Below are positions 59,006 through 64,000 of a DNA stretch of 64,000 nt, piece after piece (the first letter of the stretch is position 1; every line of letters begins with the position of its first letter). A program made the translations under genes and the position numbers. Below the pieces are notes generated by a model. That model did no database searches and was not told where the DNA came from. It worked only from the letters and a program-made list of their open reading frames with translations. Source of the stretch: Halobacillus litoralis (lineage in GTDB: Bacteria > Bacillota > Bacilli > Bacillales > Halobacillaceae); NCBI RefSeq assembly GCF_009856415.1, contig NZ_WMEZ01000005.1, positions 62,001 through 126,000 of the forward strand. The letters are read 5' to 3'.

Positions 59006-59926
59006 ATGAAAAGTGCCCGAATTATATATAACCCGACCTCTGGAAGAGAAGTCATACGCAAGGTTCTCCCGGACATTTTGCAACGATTTGAACAGTCCGG
59101 TTACGAAACCTCCACTCATGCCACAACATGTGCAGGTGACGCCGTCAAAGCAGCAGAATACGCCGTCGATCGTGAATTCGATCTCGTTGTCGCTGCAGGG
59201 GGAGACGGAACCATCAATGAAGTGATCAACGGACTTGCCGAAAAACCACACAAACCGAAAGTCGGCATCATTCCAGTCGGGACAACGAACGATTTCGCCC
59301 GTGCCTTACACGTACCTAGAAACATTCATAAAGCGGTGGATATCATCCTGGAAGGCTACAGTCATCCGCTCGATATCGGCCGTGTCAACGACCAATATTT
59401 TATGAACATCGCCGGTGGCGGTAAAATAACCGAAATCTCTTATGAAGTACCAAGTAAGCTGAAGACGATGATCGGGCAACTCGCCTACTACTTAAAGGGC
59501 ATCGAGATGCTGCCATCGATCCGTCCAACCTATGTTGAGATGGAGTATGACGGCAAATGGTATGAAGGCGAGATCATGCTTTTCCTCGTCAGTAACACCA
59601 ACTCTGTCGGCGGCCTGGAAAAACTGGCGCCGTCTGCTCGAATGGATGACGGACTTTTCGACCTGATGATCATTGAAAAAATGAACATCGCAGAATTCGT
59701 CCGTTTAGCGACACTCGCGATCCAGGGTAACCACTTGAATCACCCGAAATTCATCCACACGACCGCAAGCCGTGTGAAAGTGAAGACCGATGAAAAGATG
59801 CAGTTGAATATTGACGGGGAATTCGGTGGATTATTGCCCGGGGAATTTGTCAATTTATACAGACATCTGGACTTTTTTGTCCCGGAAGATATATTTAAAG
59901 AAGAAGAAGCTGACGAAGAAGAATAA
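59006..59926 (+). CDS. dgkB: Diacylglycerol kinase DgkB
   Basis: A 306-aa soluble lipid kinase that returns diacylglycerol, released during lipoteichoic acid synthesis, to phosphatidic acid. Nucleotide loop AAGGDGTINEV with Gly65-Gly66-Asp67-Gly68-Thr69, and PVGTTNDFARAL. The all-beta C-terminal domain ends with an acidic tail (KEEEADEEE). It lies just before rlmCD as in B. subtilis (yerQ-yerS). Confidence 0.94.
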   Translation: MKSARIIYNPTSGREVIRKVLPDILQRFEQSGYETSTHATTCAGDAVKAAEYAVDREFDLVVAAGGDGTINEVINGLAEKPHKPKVGIIPVGTTNDFARALHVPRNIHKAVDIILEGYSHPLDIGRVNDQYFMNIAGGGKITEISYEVPSKLKTMIGQLAYYLKGIEMLPSIRPTYVEMEYDGKWYEGEIMLFLVSNTNSVGGLEKLAPSARMDDGLFDLMIIEKMNIAEFVRLATLAIQGNHLNHPKFIHTTASRVKVKTDEKMQLNIDGEFGGLLPGEFVNLYRHLDFFVPEDIFKEEEADEEE

Positions 59927-59930
59927 TGGG

Positions 59931-59972
59931 GAGCGCTGCTGTTTGAGACAGTGGCGTTCTTTTATTTTATTT
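59931..59972 (+). terminator. Terminator of dgkB
   Basis: GAGCGCTGCTGT pairs, with three G-U pairs, with ACAGTGGCGTTC around TTGAG, then TTTTATTTTATTT. Confidence 0.8.
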
Positions 59973-59990
59973 GTAGGGAGTACATAGCCT

Positions 59991-60136
59991 ACCGGGGCGA
60001 CTCCGCACTTAGAGATATCCTGCTGCGTCGCCCAGCTGCTCGAGGTCATAAGGCTACCGGCTCTGAAAAGGAAGACCACTTTTCAGTTCCGTTGTCCTTA
60101 TGCTTGTCGCAGCTACCCGGGGCGACTCCACACTAA
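59991..60136. repeat. Interspersed-repeat-like element between dgkB and rlmCD
   Basis: CCGGGGCGACTCCGCACT (59992-60009) and CCGGGGCGACTCCACACT (60117-60134) are direct repeats at the ends. Inside are inverted AGCTGC...CATAAGG (60034-60053) and CCTTATG...GCAGCT (60096-60114), with a central CTGAAAA/TTTTCAG hairpin. There is no coding frame; it looks like a mobile or REP-like repeat unit. Confidence 0.6.
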
Positions 60137-60186
60137 ATGTTATGATAAACTACGGTTAGAGTATATAGGTAAAGGACGGATGAACA

Positions 60187-61569
60187 ATGGCGAAACCGAA
60201 ACCGCCGGTACAGAAAAACGAGACGATTGAACTGAGCTTTGAAGATTTGACTCACGAAGGCAATGGGGTAGGGAAAGTCGATGGCTATCCACTTTTCGTA
60301 CCGTATGGCCTTCCTGGTGAAAAGGCTGAAGTGAAAGTCGTCAAAGTGAAAAAGAACTTCGGCTTTGGCAAGCTGGTGAAAGTGACAGAAGCAAGTGAAG
60401 ACCGTGTCGAGCCCCCATGTGATGTGTTTTACCAGTGCGGCGGCTGTCAGCTTCAGCATATGAGCTATCAAATGCAGCTCGATATGAAACAAAAGCAAGT
60501 GAAAGATAACATGAAGAAAATCGGACATCTCGAGCATGTTCCTGTGCATCCGACCGTTGGCATGGAGGATCCGTGGCGTTACCGCAACAAAGTCCAGATT
60601 CCTGTCGGTCAGAAAGAAGACGGCGAACTGATGACCGGTTTCTATCAGAAACGAAGCCACAACATCATCGACATGGACACATGCCTGATTCAGGACGAAA
60701 TGAACGATCGTATGGTCGAAACCGTCCGCCGCATCGCATCCAAGCACGGAATCGATGCCTACGATGAACAGACCCACCGCGGCGTTCTGAGACACATCAT
60801 GGTCCGTACCGGTCAGAATACAAAGGACATCATGATCGTTCTCGTCACAAAGACGAAAAAGCTTCCGCACAAAGACAAAATGATCGATGAGATCCGCGAT
60901 GCTTTTCCAAACGTGAAGTCGATTGTTCATAACGTCAACAGTGCGAAAACGAACGTCATCCTCGGAAAAGAAACGAACATCATCTGGGGCGATGAGTACA
61001 TTTATGACACAATCGGCGATATCCGATTCATGATCTCACCGAAGTCGTTCTACCAGGTCAACCCGACCCAGACGAAGAAACTCTATGATCAGGCTCTAGG
61101 CTATGCCGATTTAAGAGGCGGGGAAACTGTCATCGATGCCTATTGCGGAATTGGAACCATATCCTTGTTCCTCGCTCAAAAAGCGAAGAAAGTATATGGC
61201 GTTGAAATCGTACCTGAAGCCGTTACTGATGCGAAGAAGAATGCCCGTCTAAACAAGATGGAGAACGCAGAATTCTATGTCGGACAAGCGGAAGAGCTTA
61301 TGCCATGGTGGCGGAACCAAGGGCTGCGTCCGGATGTTATCGTTGTCGATCCTCCGCGTAAGGGTTGTGATGAAGAACTGCTGAAGGCGATGCTGGATAT
61401 GGAACCGGAACGGATCGTTTATGTATCCTGTAATCCTTCGACACTTGCTCGTGATTTGCGTATTCTTGAAGATGGCGGGTATGAGACGAAGGAAGTTCAG
61501 CCTGTCGATATGTTCCCGCAGACGAGCCATGTAGAGTGTGTGACATGGTTGGAGAAGAAAGAAAAGTAA
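60187..61569 (+). CDS. rlmCD: 23S rRNA (uracil-C5)-methyltransferase RlmCD (RumA family)
   Basis: A 460-aa SAM-dependent enzyme; the B. subtilis orthologue methylates U747 and U1939. A TRAM domain (about 10-68) is followed by an iron-sulfur cysteine set Cys78, Cys84, Cys87 ([10 protein letters not shown]) and Cys166. The SAM site is [19 protein letters not shown], and catalytic Cys415 lies in [15 protein letters not shown] 60187 after a weak SD (AAAGGACGG). It is the last gene of the B. subtilis-like block. Confidence 0.94.
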   Translation: MAKPKPPVQKNETIELSFEDLTHEGNGVGKVDGYPLFVPYGLPGEKAEVKVVKVKKNFGFGKLVKVTEASEDRVEPPCDVFYQCGGCQLQHMSYQMQLDMKQKQVKDNMKKIGHLEHVPVHPTVGMEDPWRYRNKVQIPVGQKEDGELMTGFYQKRSHNIIDMDTCLIQDEMNDRMVETVRRIASKHGIDAYDEQTHRGVLRHIMVRTGQNTKDIMIVLVTKTKKLPHKDKMIDEIRDAFPNVKSIVHNVNSAKTNVILGKETNIIWGDEYIYDTIGDIRFMISPKSFYQVNPTQTKKLYDQALGYADLRGGETVIDAYCGIGTISLFLAQKAKKVYGVEIVPEAVTDAKKNARLNKMENAEFYVGQAEELMPWWRNQGLRPDVIVVDPPRKGCDEELLKAMLDMEPERIVYVSCNPSTLARDLRILEDGGYETKEVQPVDMFPQTSHVECVTWLEKKEK

Positions 61570-61603
61570 ATCTCAGTAGTATTTTTAAAAGGGAGTTCTT
61601 GAA

Positions 61604-61804
61604 GTGGAAGCGAACAAAATGTGGTTGTCTTTACCAAAGGATTTTAGAAAGCAACTGATAGCCAATGTCTATTGTACAAACTGTAGTGACATTGTCACAA
61701 TCACTGATTTCATTATCGTTGATCATCCTGTGGGTGTTATGTTAGATGGTAAATGTGAAAACTGTGGCAATAAAGTAGCTAGAGTAGTGGAGATGGATGA
61801 ATGA
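61604..61804 (+). CDS. Small zinc-ribbon-like protein
   Basis: A 66-aa protein with two CxxC pairs (VYCTNCSDIV and GKCENCGNKVARVVE), a probable zinc ribbon, and a start MEANKMWLSLPKDFRKQLI. GTG start with AAAAGGGAG 8 bp upstream. I do not know a function; such short zinc ribbons occur as host or phage accessory genes. Codon use is more AT-rich than in the upstream block. Confidence 0.7.
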   Translation: MEANKMWLSLPKDFRKQLIANVYCTNCSDIVTITDFIIVDHPVGVMLDGKCENCGNKVARVVEMDE

Positions 61805-61835
61805 AGAAAAAGTAAATTCTTAAGCCCTATAAGGG

Positions 61836-61883
61836 GTCGGTTGTTGTGTTTGGGGAGGTAAACACAATGACCGGCTTGTTTTT
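61836..61883 (+). terminator. Strong hairpin after the zinc-ribbon gene, enclosing an SD
   Basis: GTCGGTTGTTGTGTTT pairs fully (three G-U pairs) with AAACACAATGACCGGC around GGGGAGGT, then TTGTTTTTAT. It looks like a terminator, but the loop is a good SD with an ATG in the 3' arm. Confidence 0.7.
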
Positions 61884-61962
61884 ATACATGTTATATTCTT
61901 TGAGTTGTAGGGTAACTTTATCTAGGAAGCGTTGTTCCATTCTTATAAAAAAGAATCGTTAG
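61867..61962 (+). CDS. Possible 31-aa small ORF whose SD lies in a hairpin loop
   Basis: ATG 61867, GGGGAGG 8 bp upstream. The product starts MTGLFLYMLYSLSC (hydrophobic) and ends in a basic stretch (RKRCSILIKKNR). The start codon is paired in the hairpin stem, so translation would depend on opening it. It may be chance; no homologue known to me. The rest of the gap 61963-62087 shows nothing clear. Confidence 0.25.
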   Translation: MTGLFLYMLYSLSCRVTLSRKRCSILIKKNR

Positions 61963-62087
61963 AGATAATACTCTAAGGAGAATGAGGGCACTTGATTAAG
62001 GGTATAGATAAGGAAACCCTTGGCCAGAATCTTGACATAAACGAAACCAAACTACTTACATTCACTCACTAGGAAGGGGAATTTCTC

Positions 62088-62375
62088 ATGGCTGATGAAA
62101 ATATAAGCAAAAATTTAGTTGATGCTGCGTTTAAAAAGAAAGAATCAGAAGAACAAGAGGAAGTAAAAGAAGAGGAAAAAGCGACCGTAGGCGATATTAT
62201 AACTTTCCAAAAAGACGGCCAACAGTTTGAAGCTGTCGTAACTTCTGCTAATTTACAAAACTCCGTAGTTTGCGACATGACTATTATGGATGATTTCCAC
62301 GAGCGCAATTTAGATTTCGAAAAAACCGTTGTTGCTCATACAAACTACAGCATTAAAAAACGTCGCGACGTGTAA
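62088..62375 (+). CDS. DUF2187 (YkvS-like) protein
   Basis: A 95-aa protein: an acidic, Lys/Glu-rich N-terminal half (KKKESEEQEEVKEEEK) and a C-terminal DUF2187 domain (about 37-92) starting VGDIITFQKDGQQFEAVVTS and ending VVAHTNYSIKKRRDV. DUF2187 is a KOW-like small beta fold of unknown function. SD AGGAAGGGGA. Its own terminator follows. Confidence 0.75.
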   Translation: MADENISKNLVDAAFKKKESEEQEEVKEEEKATVGDIITFQKDGQQFEAVVTSANLQNSVVCDMTIMDDFHERNLDFEKTVVAHTNYSIKKRRDV

Positions 62376-62397
62376 GTTCAACAAAAGTAATATATAT

Positions 62398-62433
62398 AAG
62401 AGCATCATCCTTATTGAGGGTGGTGCTCTTTTT
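62398..62433 (+). terminator. Terminator of the DUF2187 gene
   Basis: AGAGCATCATCC pairs with GGGTGGTGCTCT around TTATTGA, then TTTTT. Confidence 0.85.
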
Positions 62434-62466
62434 AAGTGGAGGAAAGTAGGTAATTTCTGGTTTTAT

Positions 62467-62480
62467 AGAAAACGTTTACA
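62467..62480 (+). promoter_or_regulatory. cre-like site upstream of RNA copy 1
   Basis: AGAAAACGTTTACA differs from the CcpA cre consensus TGWAANCGNTNWCA at one position. It sits about 60 bp upstream of the predicted RNA start, at the same distance as in copy 2. Confidence 0.5.
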
Positions 62481-62518
62481 AAGTTGGCACAACTGACTTC
62501 GTTGAAATCAGGAAATGG

Positions 62519-62527
62519 TGATATACT
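62519..62527 (+). promoter_or_regulatory. Extended -10 promoter of RNA copy 1
   Basis: TGATATACT (62519-62527) is TGn plus TATACT. A TTGAAA at 62502-62507 is 14 bp away, too near for a classic -35. The element is conserved in copy 2. Confidence 0.6.
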
Positions 62528-62533
62528 AAAAGT

Positions 62534-62963
62534 GTAAAGAAGATAACAAAAACAAATAAACAACTTAGGTGGCTCAACCATTGCGAGTTCGTTTCCAAAC
62601 GAACGAAAATCACAGCCGATCAATGAAGGTTCATCCGTTTCATAAGGATGAAAAACAGTCTTGAAAGGGACAGGTGATAGGTGGCGGGGAGGTCTTGGTA
62701 CGATGATTCCCTTTTGAAGTTAAATCGAGGGAGGAGTAAGGAAACGAAGACTATTCCCTTAGCTGGTGCTTTCTCTCTTCTTTTGAAGAGGGGAAAGGAA
62801 AATGGGACTTAACAGAAGAAGGAAACGAATTCCCCGTAGAATTGTCCTTCGAGAAAGTCTGGAATCCAAAAAATGTGTAGGATCAAGGATGATTCTTACA
62901 TGGTTGGGTCACCTAAGTTGTTTACTTCGCCCTGGCACTGTATAAGTGCCAGGGCTTCTTTCT
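62534..62963 (+). ncRNA. Large structured non-coding RNA, copy 1 (class not recognised)
   Basis: About 430 nt from the predicted start to the terminator. The body (62560-62921, 362 nt) is closed by a 22-bp helix of 62560-62581 (starts ACAACTTAGGTGGCTC) with 62900-62921 (ends GTCACCTAAGTTGT), all positions paired with two G-U. Inside are GTTCGTT-TCCA-AACGAAC, TTCATCC/GGATGAA, CTCTTC-TTTT-GAAGAG, AATTC-CCCGTA-GAATT and GTAGGATCA/TGATTCTTAC hairpins. No open frame is kept between the two copies. Lengths and motifs do not fit tmRNA, RNase P, 6S or SRP RNA as I know them. Confidence 0.7.
62929..62963 (+). terminator. Terminator of RNA copy 1
   Basis: GCCCTGGCACT pairs with AGTGCCAGGGC around GTATA, then TTCTTTCT. 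Confidence 0.85.
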
Positions 62964-63057
62964 GTTCATTGATGTTGCTGATCCACGGGAGTAAATTTAT
63001 AATGAACGGGATCAATAACACTAAGAAGGTGACGGAAGCTCTTCTTAACAGGCTCAA

Positions 63058-63071
63058 TGTAAACGTTTACA
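63058..63071 (+). promoter_or_regulatory. Perfect cre palindrome upstream of RNA copy 2
   Basis: TGTAAACGTTTACA is fully palindromic and matches the CcpA consensus at every position. Its centre is about 60 bp upstream of the predicted RNA start, where CcpA activates in known cases such as ackA. Confidence 0.6.
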
Positions 63072-63109
63072 AATTTGGCACATCTGACTCCGTTGAAATC
63101 AGGAAACGG

Positions 63110-63118
63110 TGTTATAAT
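63110..63118 (+). promoter_or_regulatory. Extended -10 promoter of RNA copy 2
   Basis: TGTTATAAT is a consensus -10 with TGn. The sequence from the cre site to here is nearly the same as in copy 1. Confidence 0.65.
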
Positions 63119-63124
63119 AAGAGT

Positions 63125-63550
63125 GTAAAGAAGATAACAAAAAACAAATAAACAACTTAGGTGGCTCAACCATCGCGAGTTCGTTTCCAAGCGAACAAAA
63201 GTCACAGCCGATAAAAGAATGTTCATCCGCTGTATGGGATGAAATAACAGTCTTGATTGAGGCGGGTGATACAGCTATCTACAGATGTAGTGGCTAAAGC
63301 TTGGTAAGACCATTTAGATTGAGGGTTGAGTAAGGAAACAAAGAGCATTCCCTTAGCTCTTCTGTTGAAGGTTAGGAAGAAGAAAAATTAGACTTAACCG
63401 GAAAAGGAAACGAATTCTCCGTAGAATTGTCCTTCGAGAAAGTCTGGAAACTAGAAATATATGTAGGATCATGGATGATTCTTACATGGTTGGGTCACCT
63501 AAGTTGTTTTACACTCCCCCGTCACTTTCTTAAGTGACGGGGCTTTTTAT
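63125..63550 (+). ncRNA. Large structured non-coding RNA, copy 2 (class not recognised)
   Basis: Paralogue of copy 1, offset by about 591 bp. The closing helix (63152-63173 with 63486-63507) is identical, enclosing 356 nt in total. The GTTCGTT-TCCA-AGCGAAC hairpin keeps pairing with an A-U to G-U change, and TTCATCC/GGATGAA and GTAGGATCA/TGATTCTTAC are kept. The middle differs (AGCTA-TCTACA/TGTAG-TGGCT here). Best-conserved blocks are the 5' about 85 nt and the 3' about 110 nt, including GGAAACGAATTC and CCTTCGAGAAAGTCTGGAA. Confidence 0.7.
63516..63550 (+). terminator. Terminator of RNA copy 2
   Basis: CCCCGTCACTT pairs with AAGTGACGGGG around TCTT, then CTTTTTAT. The stem sequence differs from copy 1 while position and shape are the same. 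Confidence 0.88.
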
Positions 63551-63601
63551 GTACTGGTAATGAATTCCCAAGATGTTAATAAAAGAAGGAGACAGTTACT
63601 G

Positions 63602-64000
63602 TTAAAAAGAAGGATTTATACCCCTTAATTTGTTCTCAATCTCCTGAATAATGATGTGGTTGGTTTTGACTCTGGCATAATGTTTATTCTCTCCTTCTAC
63701 GATGCGCCACTTGCTTTCTGGAGTAGACGTGTGCTGAAACATATCCTCTACAGCTTCTTCATACATCTCCCACTTGGAACGATTTCTCCAGTCCTCATCC
63801 GTGATTTTCCATCTCTTTATAGGGTCTTGTTCTCTTTCTTGAAATCGTTTCAGTTGTTCTTCTTTAGAAATGTGCAACCATATTTTGATGACGAGATATC
63901 GATCTTTAGCAAGCAGGTGTTCAAATTGAACAATTTCGTTATAGGCTCGATTCCATTCGGAGACAGAAGCGAAATTCTCGACTCTTTCCACAAGAACACG
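63602..64000 (-). CDS. PPK2-family polyphosphate kinase / phosphotransferase, C-terminal part
   Basis: The gene runs off the window end: 133 codons in frame from base 64000 to the stop at 63602 (an internal GTG at 63991 is not the start). The sequence RVLVERVENFASVSEWNRAYNEIVQFEHLLAKDRYLVIKIWLHISKEEQ-type pattern, with RFQEREQDPIKRWKITDEDWRNRSKW and WRIVEGENKHYARVKTNHII, is typical of PPK2 enzymes, which move phosphate between polyphosphate and nucleotides. The N-terminal Walker A is outside the window. The direction of reaction and nucleotide preference cannot be told. Confidence 0.85.
   Translation of the reverse strand, partial: RVLVERVENFASVSEWNRAYNEIVQFEHLLAKDRYLVIKIWLHISKEEQLKRFQEREQDPIKRWKITDEDWRNRSKWEMYEEAVEDMFQHTSTPESKWRIVEGENKHYARVKTNHIIIQEIENKLRGINPSF

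Noticed and set aside
62481-62505. TTGGCAC near the RNA promoters considered as a sigma-54 -24 element
   Set aside because: The required GC-containing -12 element at the proper spacing is absent in both copies; an extended -10 fits better.
62622-62663. A 13-codon frame in RNA copy 1 that might be a tmRNA-like tag
   Set aside because: It is not kept in copy 2, where the frame stops early, and no tRNA-like ends are present.
62740-62880. Similar peptide (GNEF.VELSFEKVW) in one frame of both RNA copies
   Set aside because: There is no start codon, and copy 2 has a TAG within the frame just upstream (about 63374). The same DNA conservation is explained by paired RNA segments such as AATTC-CCGTA-GAATT.
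62873-63226. Open frames of 86-92 codons on both strands across the join of the two RNA units
   Set aside because: They overlap the terminator of copy 1 and the promoter of copy 2, lack SDs and have no protein-like character. They are explained by the RNA units.

Overview
The window reads as a chromosomal segment of a Gram-positive Bacillaceae bacterium, most likely a moderately halophilic, Halobacillus-like genus. The main reason is gene order. The blocks moxR-DUF58-transglutaminase-guaA-pbuG-yebE-yebG-purEKBCSQLFMNHD and yerA-yerB-yerC-pcrB-pcrA-ligA-camS-opuE-gatCAB-dgkB-rlmCD follow the Bacillus subtilis chromosome closely. SD sequences are strong, promoters are sigma-A type, and GTG/TTG starts are common. 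A proline symporter with its small partner, a P5C dehydrogenase and a possible BCCT transporter fragment suit an osmoadapting organism. The genus itself is an inference.

Layout. 1-2.3 kb: end of a membrane transporter, then a lipoprotein class B penicillin-binding protein. 2.3-10.1 kb: a secreted protein with two cyanophycinase (S51) domains, divergent from a poly-gamma-glutamate operon (pgsB, pgsC, pgsA and a membrane-anchored gamma-glutamyltransferase). 10.1-13.5 kb: cystine symporter tcyP, a ring-cleaving dioxygenase under an MhqR-like operator, and an SpsF-like nucleotidyltransferase. 13.7-17.4 kb: a five-gene operon of an unknown membrane protein, CcdA, a TlpA/ResA thioredoxin, a response regulator and a histidine kinase. 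17.9-22.4 kb: MoxR ATPase, DUF58 protein and membrane transglutaminase.

22.4-40.4 kb is purine metabolism: guaA, pbuG and the twelve-gene pur operon. Each of these three units starts with a guanine riboswitch, and pbuG and purE also carry paired PurR boxes, so both guanine and PRPP/PurR signals feed in. 40.4-45 kb: small membrane proteins, an adenine-deaminase-like amidohydrolase, lipoprotein YerB, TrpR-like YerC and a short YitT protein. 45.1-51.4 kb: pcrB-pcrA-ligA-camS. 51.8-55.4 kb: proline/P5C metabolism and uptake. 55.6-61.6 kb: gatCAB, dgkB and rlmCD.

61.6-64 kb departs from the conserved core. It is more AT-rich, with a zinc-ribbon protein, a DUF2187 protein, and then 1.2 kb without a convincing protein gene. 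That stretch holds two tandem paralogous units of about 490 bp. Each has a CcpA-like palindrome, an extended -10 promoter, a roughly 360-nt body closed by the same 22-bp long-range helix, and its own terminator. They look like twin large structured non-coding RNAs of a class I do not recognise, and they are the most novel item here. The window ends inside a PPK2-family kinase gene.

Short repeats are frequent: GGTGCCAGGCACC-type palindromes, GTACCAGGTAC inverted pairs, a TGTATGACCTGGT inverted element seen at two loci, and degenerate 20-21-bp periodic repeats at three loci.
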